Part shown: positions 21,567-34,102 of the stretch, piece after piece
Numbering within the stretch: position 1 is the first letter of the stretch
Layout of the letters: each line of letters starts with the position of its first letter
Source: Hyparrhenia diplandra
Taxonomy: Eukaryota > Streptophyta > Magnoliopsida > Poales > Poaceae
NCBI GenBank assembly: GCA_015847255.1
Contig: JADLZK010002792.1
Span: 1-64,000, forward strand
Length of the DNA stretch: 64,000 nucleotides
Direction: 5' to 3'
Notes under the pieces: generated by a model
Databases searched by the model: none
What the model was told of the DNA's origin: nothing
The model's input: only the letters and a program-made list of their open reading frames with translations
Position numbers and translations under genes: made by a program

Positions 21567-24086
21567 ATGGCTGCGCTCGCCGTCGACTCTCGCCACCTCC
21601 GCCGTGCAAGTCGTCCAAAGGCAAGGCCAAGATGGACGACGAGGCGGAGGCGGAGAAGATGTGCGGCATCTGCCACCACGTCGGCCGGCGGATCATCCGC
21701 GGCGAGCTCGACTGCTGCGCCCACTTCTTTTGCTTCGTCTGCATCCTGGCATGGGGCCGCATCGATTCCGCTGCCCTTCTGCAAGGCCCGCTTCCGCACC
21801 GTCCGCCGCCCGCCCGTCGCCGGCCGGTTCCCCGACGAGCGAATCGTCTCCGTCCCCGAGCGCAACCAGGTATGCAGTTTGGTACCCAAACAAACTAATA
21901 ATCTAAATCTGGCCCTGAACCTATCGGATCTCCGTAGCTGTGTAGAAATCCTCATGTCCATGACTGCGAATTTCTAGCAAAGTTTTGCCACTGATTAATC
22001 CGTACTGCATGCTATTCCTGCCAATATGTCAATATATGTCATGTCAGGACGCCATGAATTCTCCGCGGGACAACACAACAGTCACTGACGTGCTGTGTTG
22101 GGTGTGCAGGTATACAATCCTCAGCATGGCAGCAGGAGCAGCACGGTGGGCGGAGATCATTACGCGAACACCATATGCACCGTCTGCAGCTGCCCCAGCG
22201 ATGACCAGCTGGTGCTACTCTGCGACCTCTGCGACTCAGCTGCGCACACTTACTGTGTCGGGCTGGGGACTAGCGTGCCGGAGGGGACTGGTTCTGCAAG
22301 GACTGCGCGACGATCAAAGAGGATCAGCTGAGATGGCAGGCTGAGAATCAGGGTGAGTTTGAGATTGGCATCGATGATGTTCCGGCCGATGCTGAGCCAG
22401 TTCAAGACCCCTTGGATTCTGGTGCTGTGGATGAGGAGCATGATCTGGAAAGGTCAGATGCACCGAGCGGTGGCGGCTCGATGGGTGGCTCGGTTCCTTC
22501 CATTTTTGACATTGTGGATGATGATGATTTTGCTACCAGTGCGGGATTCTTAGGAGGAAGAAATCTGAGGATATTCGGACCCCAGGGTACTTCAGCTGGA
22601 TCTCAGGGTCCCAGATCGACCCGACAATGGTCTTGCAGCCTATCATGCTCGCATGCGTCTTGAAGTCGAGAGAGCTAGAACATTACGCAATGCTGCAATC
22701 TTGATAAACGATAAGGAGCTGCGAGAGAACTGGGCTGCTCTGCGTGATGGTTCTGTGGGGTTTGCTCCAAGAAATGCCTGGCAGAAGAAGGAAGGATATG
22801 GCTGGTTCTGCCTTTGTTGTTACCGAGCATCAGCGTTATGCAGAGCCTGTAACTCCTAGTTCTCGAAAGGGCATTGCTGCAGCTTCTGTTCCACGGCGAG
22901 CGCCCTTCTCTGAGCAAAGCTAGTACATCACTGGGCCATAGTAAAAAAAGTCTTGCACAAAGGACACTCACGATGCCCGTAAGGCATGGAAAAAAGTTGA
23001 GAAGGCAAAATCATCTGGTGGGAGGAAGATATCTAACACACCTGCCTCCCTTAACTGCACTCCCTCATTTTCCATGGGGAACAGATCGACTTCTTACAGT
23101 CCAATTGATACAATTGTGGGACACAAGAACAGGAATCTGCCCAATAAGTTTTGTCAACAAAGTTATTCAATCTGTGGTCACGGTACAAAAAGTGGAACAG
23201 ACGCCACCCGTGAATAACTCCATAGGATGCCATAGCTTGCCTGAGAACAGTCGTGCTTCGGTTCATGAGAGGATGGTTTCTTTTCAGAAACGAATAAATC
23301 AGGAAAGCCTTAATGACAAAGTTGCCTCATCAATCCACAATCAGCATGTTGATCAATTATCAGTTTCTTCATGTAGTATACGCAGACCACAAAAACTCGA
23401 ATCAGATATGCTGCATCCACTCAAGTACAGTTCGGCATCTTGTCAATCATCTGCGACTTCATCCCTACAGTTAGGACCTAGTGTTGGATCTGGGAAGCCA
23501 ATCCACTGTGACGGTAAACCCTAAGGAATCTTCAGCTGTTCATGTTGAAGGTATTGGTGCAACCAGTGAAGTTAGGAAAAGTTCTAGTCCAGACCGGCAT
23601 GAACGCAAGAGAAAACACAGTTCAAAAAGATGCCATGATCAAGGATCCAAAAGGTCCAGGTCAACCTGTAAAATTGCAAAAGTGAGATTTCTTCTTTGGC
23701 CATTCGCGAGTTGAAACTGCTCAAGATAGACAAAACACATGGTACAAAATTCCTTTCCGTTTCTTATGTTCACTGACATAACATCTTTTTTTGCTGTCAC
23801 ATTTTCAATTTCATAAACCACTGTTTGGGTTTCAGGTTCTGACAGATTCAAGAGAAGTTGCTCGGACAGCAACACATTCCATCTTGGCTGCCTGCAGATT
23901 TGAGCATTCGCCATCACAATCCCTTGCACTCTCAAGACCTGTCTGCAAGCACAGCCCTGAAGTCAAACAACTGAAGTCATCAGCAATTACGGTTTTTGCA
24001 GAGAATGCTTGCGTAACTTTGTTAAAGAAGCCATCAGTTTGGCATTGTCTGGCAGGCAGATGGATCAAACTGGTACCTCCTGTTAG
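21567..24086 (+). CDS. RING + PHD finger protein, copy 3, complete (three exons, indel-affected)
   Basis: Predicted chromatin/ubiquitin-linked protein of the plant PHD-and-RING (PHRF1-like) type. Exons: 21567-21869, 22110-23741, 23836-24086, all with GT/AG borders. Exon 1 carries a RING finger (MCGICHHVGRR, DCCAHFFCFVC, then CPFC if two lost C bases are allowed). Exon 2 opens with a C4HC3 PHD finger (ICTVCSCPSDDQLVLLCDLC, HTYC, W-F-C-K-D-C), then an acidic linker (FDIVDDDDFATS), a basic helical segment (RMRLEVERARTLRNAAILIN) and a long serine-rich region with KRKHSSKRCHDQGSKRSRS, a likely nuclear signal. Exon 3 encodes a conserved C-terminal helix (FVKEAISLALSGRQMDQ) and stops at 24084-24086. 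At least six one-base indels interrupt the frame, mainly in homopolymers. Likely role: E3 ligase or histone-reading factor in the nucleus, inferred from domains only. Confidence 0.8.
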
Positions 24087-24585
24087 ATTGTAGACAAGTT
24101 TGGGATTCTTTCTTGTCTGCTCATTGTGAATACCTCATCACCAGCTAGGGACAAGTTGTACATTTTATGACATGTTAATGATGTTCTACAGTGTAGTTGC
24201 TAGGTCTAATCAGTACTGAAACAACTAGCAAAATATTTTCTTTAATATTCCATGACCATGGTTGCAGTACTGAAACCGAATATTTCCGAGGTAGTGAGGT
24301 GTGGTTGGTGCACCTGGTCCCCGGAGCACGGAATCGGTGTCATCATCGTGTGGTTGGGACGAAACTTGCATAATTGCTGAATTCAACTGTCTTGAACTAT
24401 TGATGGTTCAACTGAACCCTTCCACTGCTGAGGAAAGCAGACAGCTATTTTGGAGATATTGTAGCCTGTCTGAATCCAGGCATTACCTAAAATGTTTAAA
24501 CAAGTTGTTGCGCAACTTGCAATGTTTATCTATTTTTGTCATGAACCATTTATTGTGTGAGACAAACAAAGTGTGTTATTATAAA

Positions 24586-25101
24586 CAATGTTGTAAATAG
24601 CAGGCCATGACATTTAGCAACGTCCTCCAAAAAAGTATAGCGGGCTATACTAATTTAGTGTGTTTTACTAAAAAAATATGAAAATCATGAACTAATTAAT
24701 AGCACAGAAACATGAGAAAAATTTTCATGAATATAAATATTAAAACACATGTACACATGCTCTAGGACAACATGTCTCCACATCAATTACTTAAACTTTA
24801 CTAAATCAGTTAATCTACTCAAGGCTACGATCAATATTCATGTTTATTCAACACTCAATATTTAACAGTTTAATAATTATTTAATGGTTTATTAAAAGAA
24901 CATGATGGATAGGCATGGATGAATATCTAGAGAGAGGAGTGACTATTTTGTCTTGGTCACGAGTAGCGGTGCTAAAATTTTCGCTGCTAAGTCAAATAAC
25001 AGAATTAAAGCAGCAATAGCAAAACAATTGGCAATATGGTGACGTTAGACCCTTTGAAAAAGCTATATAGTGGTGCTACATCAGGCTATTTACAACCATT
25101 G
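24586..25101. mobile_element. TIR element, possibly hAT-type MITE
   Basis: Left end CAATGTTGTAAATAGCAGGC; right end GCTATTTACAACCATTG, its reverse complement with one extra base. About 516 bp, AT-rich, non-coding. No convincing 8-bp target duplication was found, so the superfamily is a guess. Confidence 0.55.
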
Positions 25102-25107
25102 TATGAC

Positions 25108-25490
25108 TACTCTCCATACCAAAAAGAATGTTTTCTAGTTTTGTCATAAGCTAAAACGTCTTAAATTCCAAAATAAAGTAGCACTGTTTATAATATCAAA
25201 TAAGTATTATCAAATTTAACATAATATATTCTTATAGTATACCTATTTGATGTCATAAGTATTAATAATATGTTTCTAATTCCTCCATTTCAAGTTGTAA
25301 GTCGCTTTAACTTTTTTTGGTATATCCATTTAGCTATGAATCTGATATAATATATTCTAGAGATATAGCAAAATGGATGAACCAAATGACTTACAATTTG
25401 GAACGAAAGGAGTATATTTTATAAAATATAAGATAGTTTTATTTAGAATAAAGCTAGAATATACTATTTTTTTTTTTCTTTGGAACGGAT
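25108..25490. mobile_element. Stowaway-like MITE containing a second one
   Basis: Outer ends TACTCTCCATACCAAAAAGA and TTTGGAACGGATGGAAAT form an imperfect inverted pair. Inside, 25277-25414 is a smaller element (TAATTCCTCCATTTCAAGTT to AATTTGGAACGAAAGGAGTA) with TA at each end. I read this as a MITE inserted into a MITE; the outer one is the less certain of the two. Confidence 0.55.
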
Positions 25491-25498
25491 GGAAATTG

Positions 25499-26700
25499 GA
25501 ATACTATAGAGGCGATGGATTATTGCCATCAGCTACCAACTGAACGAAGGCCAATGACAGAAACGATACAGAATAGCATATATTGCAAAATACACTGACT
25601 TTTAAACGGCACTAAGCAAAGTGTGTAAGCAAACATGAGATTTATATACTAGGAATGGCAGTTGAACCACAGGCGCCACACCCATCGAGGAGCGGCTCCG
25701 GGTCCCAAACCGAGAGTCATGTGCGGGTGTAAAACTACACCCCTGTGTACTTGTCGAGCCAAAAACTTCAGTCCATGCATGACGGCGGCCGGCGGCATGA
25801 TGGCCAAAACTACACCCCTAAGAAACATTAGTTCGTGACAAAGCCTCCTAAACTAATACTGGTGCATCGTATATCTTCCTAAAATATTCAGGTAAACTAC
25901 ATACGGCGGCTGGCGGCAAGACAGAGAAGAAAAACACCAGGCAGATAGGACGCCTGAAAAACGCCAGATTGTAGCAGAAAACGTTGTGGCCAGTCGCCAA
26001 ATAGCGGGCGGTACGCTCAACGCTTATATTCGACGAACGCCGTCCGTCCGGATACACAGAAATATACTGCATTTAACAGCTGCCAAATGCCAAACTAATT
26101 CAGCAGATCCAAATCGGTCCATCCAAATCCATGTTTCGGCGGGTACTAGCACCATACCAATGCTAATACGAATTACCAGCGGATACTGTGAGGCGCCACT
26201 GCACTGAACACTATAGCACCTCGCTGTTTGGTGTGGTCTAATTAACACTCTAACCGCGTGCCTTTACTCCTCCAGTGTATGGAGTAGATTGCGTACTGGA
26301 GTAGGTAACGATTATAAAGACGGGGGTACTACTACAGCTTTACAAGCATCAAACACCAAATGGAATTGTTTAGGGAAAGGAAAACGCGCCAAAATGGAAG
26401 GGGCATATATAGTATATAAGAAAATTCAGGCATGGAGGTCACCAAAAAAAAAACACGGCTACTAGTAAATGGCTAGTGGATCAAGCATACTGAACTCATT
26501 AAGGGAAGGGTCAAAAAAGGAAATGAAAAGAAAACAAGAAACGTCTAAGGTAGTCAGCATTCTACCAGAATTGCTTAGCGTACCAAGATTATACACATTT
26601 GAACCTTACTTATTACACATGTTTATGGTTATGAGAAGCGGTTCAACTTTACACAGAAAAATACATGCATGAATAAAAAAAAAACTCTCTCGGTTAAGGT
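25499..26700. other. Intergenic DNA, no gene recognised
   Basis: Contains short repeated phrases (CCAAAACTACACCCCT twice, at about 25730 and 25803; GGCGGC near 25785 and 25905). No open frame with a conserved motif, no element termini. Confidence 0.4.
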
Positions 26701-26716
26701 CTGTTTAGACCTATTA

Positions 26717-26969
26717 GAGCATCTCTAAGAGATTAGTCAAATCAATTTAAAAGTAAATTTAGTATTATTAAAAAAAAATGTCTCCAACAGACTTTGTAAA
26801 TGACTACATAAATTTAGTAGCTCTCCATCACACATTCTTCGCTCTCTACTTGTTGATACTTACTCCCTACCATACTAGCCATCCAATACAGGTCTATAGA
26901 ATTCCTCTAGTATTTTCTTGTCAGATCTATTTTTAGAGAGTAAATTTGGCTAATCTCTTAGAGATGCTC
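26717..26969. mobile_element. PIF/Harbinger (Tourist-like) MITE with perfect TIRs
   Basis: 253 bp. Left TIR GAGCATCTCTAAGAGATTAG and its perfect 20-bp reverse complement at 26950-26969. The target duplication is TTA on both sides (26714-26716, 26970-26972), the TWA triplet expected for PIF/Harbinger elements. It appears to have landed in an older repeat: flanking text GACCTATTAG and CACTAATAGC reads on across the insertion. Confidence 0.85.
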
Positions 26970-26972
26970 TTA

Positions 26973-27800
26973 GCACTAATAGCTACTATTTTAACTAGCT
27001 ACTTTTTTTAGTAGAGGTGCATTTCGATCCATCTTGTAATGGATGGTTGGGTAGCGAGTTAAAGACACATATAAACTATTAGCAACAATTAACAACTATA
27101 AACCTGCTAATGAAAGTAATATTCAGCCATCCTCCAGCTAACAATTAATACTAATGCCGCGAGTAGTAGTTTAATTAGTAGGTCTATTTTAGCTGCTACT
27201 CCCTCCGTTTTTAAATTATAATTTATTTGACTTTTTTTACTCCAAATTGACCGGTTGTCTTATTAAAAAAATTGCATAAAAATAGTCAAATTTAAGTCAT
27301 TCTTAAAGACTATTTAGGAATAAAAGCGAGCCACAACAAAATTAGAAATATTTTATACAAATTTTTGAATAAGACAGGTAGTTAAAGTTGATCACGAAGT
27401 GATGCATTCTTACCGAGCCCAGCTGCGCACCGCACAGCAACAACAGCATGATCACGAGGGGATGTATCAGTGCACATGTACGAGCATGACTCATGTGCAC
27501 AAACATGGCAATTGACAGGGTCTTAAAAACACGGTCACACCCAGTCTCACAATCAGGACCACACCCAGTCTCACAATCAGGAACCATCCATCTCAACAAA
27601 AAAAAGTGAAAAAATAAAATTAAAATCAGGGCCCATCCATGAGCCTTCGTCAGAATCAAAACAAAGCCACGAAAGATACAGACAGACGCCAAGGAGGAAC
27701 GAACAAAGAGAGGTCGACACAGAAATCAATTTTCCATTTTCCCGGTCTCGCCTCGCCATGGATATCTGCACCAGTTGATTTCGAGCCAGATATATTAGTT
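26973..27800. other. Intergenic DNA upstream of the kinase gene
   Basis: Carries a lone Stowaway-type end (TACTCCCTCCGTTTTTAAAT at about 27196) without a clear partner, and a direct repeat of about 24 bp (CACACCCAGTCTCACAATCAGG, at about 27536 and 27561). No gene recognised. Confidence 0.45.
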
Positions 27801-28344
27801 ACAGTTGTTGTGTGCTTGCGTCGCGTTGGACTCCGTCTGCTCTGCTCCCAAACAGAAGACGGAGCTCCCTTTTCCACGCGCAGTCTTCTCTGAACAGGCG
27901 AACCCGTTCCTCCTCCTCCTCGTCTTCCTGCTCCGCCACGAACAGGAGGCTCAATCAATCTCCTCCTGCTCTCCTCTTCGATCCATCGTCGTCGGTTCCT
28001 GAGATCAGCATCGACTTGCAGGGTCTTCCAGCTGTAGAGGTACGAGTACGGCGCACGCTTTGCTGCCAAGCTTCTCTTTTTCACGCGCAATTCCGCAGTT
28101 TTACCGCGGCGGAGCTAGCTGCTATGCAGGATTGCTTCTTGGCGCATACTCCTACTGCTGAATTCCAGCGCAAGATATCGTCTTTCTTACCCGCGTGACG
28201 CCGCTCTGAATTCCAGCGCAAGGTTGCTGCTTCCTGACGCGTTCTGCTCCCATGGGCATGGCAGGAGCAGGAGCAGGAGAAGGCAGGCGGCGGCTAGGAG
28301 GTTCCTGCTCCCGGGCGTGACCTCACGCGGCATGCTCATCGGGG

Positions 28345-30912
28345 ATGGTCGATAGGAGCAGGGCCGTTCTCATCGGGGTCACCGCCGGCGTCGCGGCCGC
28401 GCTGCTCGCGGCGTGCGGCGTGCTCCTGGCCATCTGGCTCTACCGCCGGCGGGCCAGCGTCGTCGCCAACGCACGGACGCGGTCCATGGAGTCGCCCTCG
28501 GCGACGCTGCGGGCCGACGCCAACGGATGCGACTCCAGCGTCTCCGTCTCCGTCGTCTCCGAGAGCTTCGCCGACTGGGGCCACCCGCCGCCGCCGTCCA
28601 AACGCGCCGCGTTCTGGGCCTGGAGAGGAGGAGGCGGCGCCGGACATAACGGCAGGGGAGCCGCCGCCGCTGTCCGTCTCTGGGATCCCAAAATACCATT
28701 ACAAGTACGTTCTACGCTTTCTTCTATCTACTCCATATATATCTTGAGCATGGAAACTTTTCCTCAATCTTATCTCAGTTGATTGAATCCAACTGTTCTG
28801 TGTGAGCTGTGAAATTACTGACTTTAATTGGGGTCCGTCCATGGCTGTGATTCTGTACAGCTGGTATATGATCAGATCATCAGGTGCAGTGTAAATATCA
28901 TTCTCTGAATTGTTCCATCATGTTGTTGCTGGTTCCCACTCAGGGATCTGCAGAAGGCTACCAGCAACTTTACCACAATTCTGGGGCAAGGATCGTTCGG
29001 CCCTGTGTACAAAGCTGTGATGGCCACCGGTGAAGTGGTAGCTGTAAAGGTGCTCGCCAGTGATTCAAGGCAAGGGGAAAGAGAGTTCCAGACTGAGGTA
29101 TTGTCATCTTTTTTGGGTGCAGCATTGTTCGGTTTTTGTTCTAAGCAATTTATCAGTATTGGTTGATGTGATGGAAATGCTAGGATGGCTGAACTTTATT
29201 TAGTGAATTATATAGATTATCTGCAACCTTAGGGAACAACTCTTCCTATGCGATGTAGTTTGCTATGTTCATTTGAATTTAATAAACTGATCAATGTACA
29301 ATCATGGCTACATCTTGTGTGCAGGTAGCATTGCTTAGCAGGCTGCATCATAGGAATCTTGTTAATTTGGTTGGGTATTGTGTGGAAAAAGGTCAGCGCA
29401 TTCTGATTTATGAGTACATGAGCAATGGGAGTTTGGCAAGACTCTTATATGGTACGAGGCGATAATTTCTCTATTTTTCTGAGGCTAATCACAGATTAAT
29501 GTAACATGATGAAATGATTTGCATATTGGTTATACACAGAGTACATAGTGTGTCAGTGTCAATCCACAATGAAGGGACTATAAAAATTGTTTCATCATTT
29601 GGAAGGCCGTACATTCCCTAATTACTTTCATATCATGTCATATCAGGCGACAATAAACGGAGTTTGAGCTGGCAAGAAAGGCTGCAAATTGCTCACGATA
29701 TCTCTAATGGGATTGAGTATCTGCATGAAGGGTATGCTAACAGTTGATAACTATTAAGGTCTGTATCTGCAAATAATGGGAATTAATGAAACCTATGGTT
29801 ATGTTTCATGAGTGCAGGCTGTTCCATCTGTTATTCACAGGGACCTAAAGTCTGATAATATACTTTTGGACCATTCAATGAGGGCCAAGGTTAGACATGA
29901 CGAGCTTTGTATTGATCATTGCAACTGCTCCATATGCACTTTTTAAGCATTATCATCGTGCTGCTTTCAGTAGTTTCAACTAAACCAATACTAGCCCATG
30001 ATGAGTATTAGATACTTAGGCTGAAACTAATCTACTTTTACATTGTAATCCATCTTTTTTTTTTTTCTTGGTGGGTGCAGGTTGCAGACTTTGGTCTATC
30101 AAAGGAGGAAGTGTATGATGGAAGGAAGTCTGGCCTCAAAGGGAACCTATGGATATATGGATCCTGATTACATGTCCACAAATAAGTTAACAAAGAAGAG
30201 TGATGTGTATAGTTTTCGGCATAATACTTTTTGAACTGATAACAGCCATAAATCCGCAACAAGGTCTAATGGAGTACATTAATCTGGTAAGCGTTTTAAC
30301 TTCATTGAAACTCTGAAACTCCATACAGATTTTTTTAAAAAAAAAAACTTTCATACTTATTCGATAAGCATTATTACTCAAAGCTAGCAGGCTGGTCACT
30401 TTATTGTATATTTGACTACCTGTTTTGCTTGCTCACAATTTACAGTTCCACTTTTGAGTCATGCACAACAGACCAATGCACTAGCTGAGACATCAGTCTC
30501 ACATGAGCTATGTACTGGAGCACACGCACGAGCTATGCACACTACTATAGTTCATTTAGCGCTCTACTGCACTGTGAAGCATGATGTTAGATCACAATGT
30601 TGTTACTATCATATTGCTGTAAGATAAGATGCCTCATGAAACCAGTCTGCGAGCAAAAGTGTCATCGGTAGTGTTGTGTAGTGCTTATACTATGCATGAC
30701 TCCTTTCAGGCAGCAATTGGAGGAGAGGGAAGGGTTGATTGGGACGAGATACTGGATAAGGACCTCCTAGTAGGGAACATCCCTGAAGAGGTCGGATGCT
30801 TGCTGATGTTGCCTACCGATGCGTTAACAAGAGTCCGAGGAAGCGTCCCTGGATATCAGAGGTCACGCAGGCCATCTCAAGGCTCAGGCAGCGCCATCTG
30901 ACAAAAGCATGA
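28345..30912 (+). CDS. CRLK-type calcium/calmodulin-regulated receptor-like kinase, seven exons
   Basis: Membrane-anchored Ser/Thr kinase matching the plant CRLK1/2 family, whose Arabidopsis member acts in calcium-linked cold signalling. Exons: 28345-28704, 28944-29097, 29325-29451, 29647-29731, 29818-29889, 30081-30286, 30710-30912; all borders GT/AG. An N-terminal membrane span (VLIGVTAGVAAALLAACGVL) is followed by basic WLYRRR, so there is almost no extracellular part. Kinase landmarks: glycine loop GQGSFGPVYK, catalytic lysine in VVAVKVLA, HRDLKSDN loop, DFG in VADFGLSKEE, and a C-lobe ending in PWISEVTQAISRLRQR. The stop is at 30910-30912. Frame problems: one base lost in exon 1, one G lost at the exon 5 start, an extra G at 30141-30143, an extra T at 30213-30216 and one base lost near 30792. 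Surrounding codons are fully conserved, so I treat the gene as intact with sequence errors. Confidence 0.85.
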
Positions 30913-32151
30913 TGCTCTAACTCTGCCGAGGGTGAGACCAGGACCGTCCTTAGGAGGATAGAGTATCAGCATGTGGGCTTAGTGACCTCACCAGCATCAA
31001 AGAACTTACACCGATAAGGGCATCATGAACTTATGAGCTTGTTCTAGTATGTAGGTTGCTTTATAGAGTTAGATTTTAACTTGATAAAAGAAATGTATCA
31101 AAATGTAAAGAGGGTTGAACTTGGTTCGACCTTGTTGTAACTGTTTGATGAAAGCATCAGGTAGTTACTAGATCGTCAAAAGGTGTCTTGCCATGAGATG
31201 AGAGGTCTTGTTACCAGTTCTGTACTGACCTGAGGCGTGAAATCGCTGTAAAAAATCAACAGTAGTTGTAGCATTTGACAAGACAATCACATCCATGGAT
31301 ACATTACAATTTACAGTAAATCAACAAGAAAAAAATAGTTTATAAAACAACTGTAGATCATGCGTTTCAAAAGAAAACAAAAACCAAAAGAACGTGATGC
31401 TTTAAACCACTGAACAAATCTACTGTCAATTTCGTTACCATTCCATCAGTCTGCTGTTATTATTGGACTGTTCTTTTCATACATATACGTAGTACGTACT
31501 ACCATGTTTTTCCCAACAATTTTCTGGACATCTGTCGCATTTATTCTGGTCCCAGTACATATGAGAATTGATTTCACACCTATCTGCAAGATAGAATTGA
31601 TTTCACACCTAAAGACTGCAAGATAGACTGAGCACATCAAACTGCAGGATGGCTTTAATTTCACAGATGCAGACGCTGAATTTTAACCATGACTAGTACA
31701 TTGCATGACTTTATTATGCTGAACATGCCAATGGCAACACAACAAAAATGATTGTGACCTTTAGCGTTCATCTGCCACAATGTTTAATTACGACATTAGA
31801 ACTTTCTGCTGAATGTTTATTTGAATGAAACTTTTGAATGCATATCATGAGTGGAAGAGTCGGGCAGCCAAGAAACAGGCAGACATTGCATCCCAACTTC
31901 TTTCAAGCAACTCATGTCTAGGAACCTACCTAGAAAAGGTGAAGAAAAAGGGAAAAAAAATATTTACAGAGCAAGGCCATCATATCAGCATGGACCTCAG
32001 GTTCAGGCGCTCAATCACTCAAATCCAGTTGCAAACTGCAATCCTGTGAAGGATGGCTTTATTCGAGAACTGCAGAGCACAACACCTGCATGAAAACCAC
32101 ATCAAACAGCAACAGCCGAACAGGTGCTCACCTCCCTACTCCTGTGCTAAC
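30913..32151. other. Spacer between convergent kinase and PI4K genes
   Basis: Should contain both 3' UTRs. The region at 31840-32100 has short plus frames without a recognisable family. A direct repeat of about 20 bp (AAGATAGAATTGATTTCACACC and neighbours) occurs near 31560-31620. Confidence 0.45.
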
Positions 32152-34102
32152 TCAAAACTGGCAAGAAGTGCCAAGCCTCTGCTTTGCCCTTTGCGCTGTG
32201 ACACTGCACTTGCGGGAGCGGAATGTCTCAGGCAGGAGCTCCTGGAACTCTCTCAAGGAACAGGCCCCACGTCTCAGGTTTCATGTCAGCAAAGCTTGAC
32301 GAAGCTCACACTTGCAGGGAGCATATCGTTTGCACTTCCCCAGTTACAAACTTGAGAGTCACTGTTGTTGCAGTTGCTCTTAGAAGTATTCACAGGATCC
32401 ACAAACTTAGGACCAGCAGACAGTTGACGCTGGGTTTTTCTGTTAGATTGACACCCTTCAGTGAGGTCGACAGCTTCGAAATGTTAGCAAGCCACTTATT
32501 GACAGGCTTAGGGCAAGCTAACTTTCCAGCATCGCTTTCTACCTCAGCATCATCTTCCTCTTCCTCCTCTTCATCGGCTTCATCCAATTTGGACAGTTGG
32601 TTCCTGGTGTTTCTTGTCTTAAATTCAAACTGGTGGGCTGATGGTTCTTTAAGCATTTCATGATCTTCGTTGTCAAGTTCAAACTGAGTTAAATCCTCCT
32701 CACCAGAGTCATGTTCTGTGGAACTGTCTTCTTGCTCTGCTGCTAGCTTCCTTGCCTCCATGCAGACAAACTCTAGCTCACTTGGCTGATCTTCCATCCC
32801 AGTAAATTCCCTGCTCATCATCTCCCCAATCTCTGCAAGGCACAGACCAAATGCTGTGGCTTCTTTCAGAAATATGGTTGAGAGTATTAGTACTCTCAGG
32901 CATGCTTCACGGATCATAGGCAACTCCATCCCAGCATGTCAGCATCTTTCACTGGATCAAGATTTGCTATGTACTCGAGCTCATCCTCGGAGAATGGGAC
33001 TGATGCCTGAGGCCAGTGGATCCATTCAAAATAAGGATCCTCAAACACTCAGGAAGGAGAGACCATGATCAATAGGAATAAGTTCAGTCTGATTCCCAAA
33101 TTTTCCTGCTCCAGTTTGCTTCCTTACAAGAAGATTTCCAGCATGTCTATCAGTGTTGAAGATCCTGATGTCAAGAATACCAATCCTATGGACAGCAGAA
33201 ACAGGAAAGCTTGAGGTGCCATGATCACTGGCATCATAATCATGAGGAATAAACTGCTGAAATGATGCAATCTTGCTAACAGCTTGAGTGCTACCATCAG
33301 CAATATTTTTATCACCACAGTTGGCGCCTTCATTCATATGAAACACAGGATGAGAAATCTTGACAAGTACCGTAGGAGGGACATTAGCAGAGTTATCATG
33401 GTCCAGAAGGTAGGCAGCTACCTCTCTGAAGCTAGTCTCACCAATTCGAACTGATCTTTTGAGGCCTGGCTGCCCAAGGGATTTCCCTATAAAACCTTTT
33501 GGGTTGTTGGGTGCGAAAGGCTCCTCATCATTTGGCTTCACAATTGCCACATTCTCACCTTTGCTGTTCTTGAAATAGTAGGCACCACCAAGCCCACTTT
33601 TGATAGGTACTGGATCCACACCTTTCCTGATTGCCCTAGCAACATCCTTCACGAGCTGCCTTGTTCGAGAACAGCGGCTCGGGCATACTAACAGTTCAAT
33701 TGGACAACCCTTGTCTTTTTGCTGTTGGAGATCCTTGCCTCTAGGAGACAAGCATGGTGTGGAGGAACTTCGATGCATGAAAGTCTTGGTGAGAAGCAAC
33801 GGGAATCATTTCTAATGGTGCTGAGATCATTTTTTCAGAACACGATCGCCTAATGTCAGCGAACTCTCATCAGTGGGAAAGTTTAGGGCCACCTGCAGCC
33901 TTCTTTTGACTGTATGTGCATTGTCACCACGATCCAATTGAATAGCCAGGACGCAACCAGTGTCAGTCTGGACAAAAACACGTTTCCATCCACCAACCTT
34001 GGTCTCGCTTCTGCTTTTGGTAGGGTAATCACTGCTAAGAGCTCGATCCAAGGCTGAGACTGCCATCTGGGTCTGCACCGGGCTCTCCAAGTTGCGAGGC
34101 AT
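32152..34102 (-). CDS. Phosphatidylinositol 4-kinase gamma with ubiquitin-like domain, single coding exon
   Basis: Plant PI4K gamma of the gamma 5/6/7 type: an N-terminal ubiquitin-like domain joined to a PI3/PI4-kinase-like catalytic domain. Start MPRNLESPVQTQMAV at 34102-34100; stop at 32154-32152 after RLGTSCQF. The UBL runs over about residues 40-110 (KRVFVQTDTGCVLAIQLDRG). The kinase has a nucleotide loop near GLGGAYYF, AIVKPNDEEPFAPNNP, catalytic loop DIRIFNTDRHAGNLLV and IPIDHGL. An acidic EEEEEEDD tract lies near 32560. At about 640 residues it matches the family. The frame is broken by an extra A in a run of six (33830-33835), a lost base at 33801-33803, losses in DHGL (about 33065-33050) and three near the C-terminus, all one base and all in otherwise conserved sequence. 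Family members bind or phosphorylate proteins and may lack lipid kinase activity; which applies here is unknown. Confidence 0.85.

Noticed and set aside
32152..34102. PI4K gamma as a processed pseudogene (no coding intron, frameshifts)
   Set aside because: It has a 5' UTR intron with proper splice sites, and single-exon coding regions are usual in this family; the frameshifts match the window-wide indel pattern.
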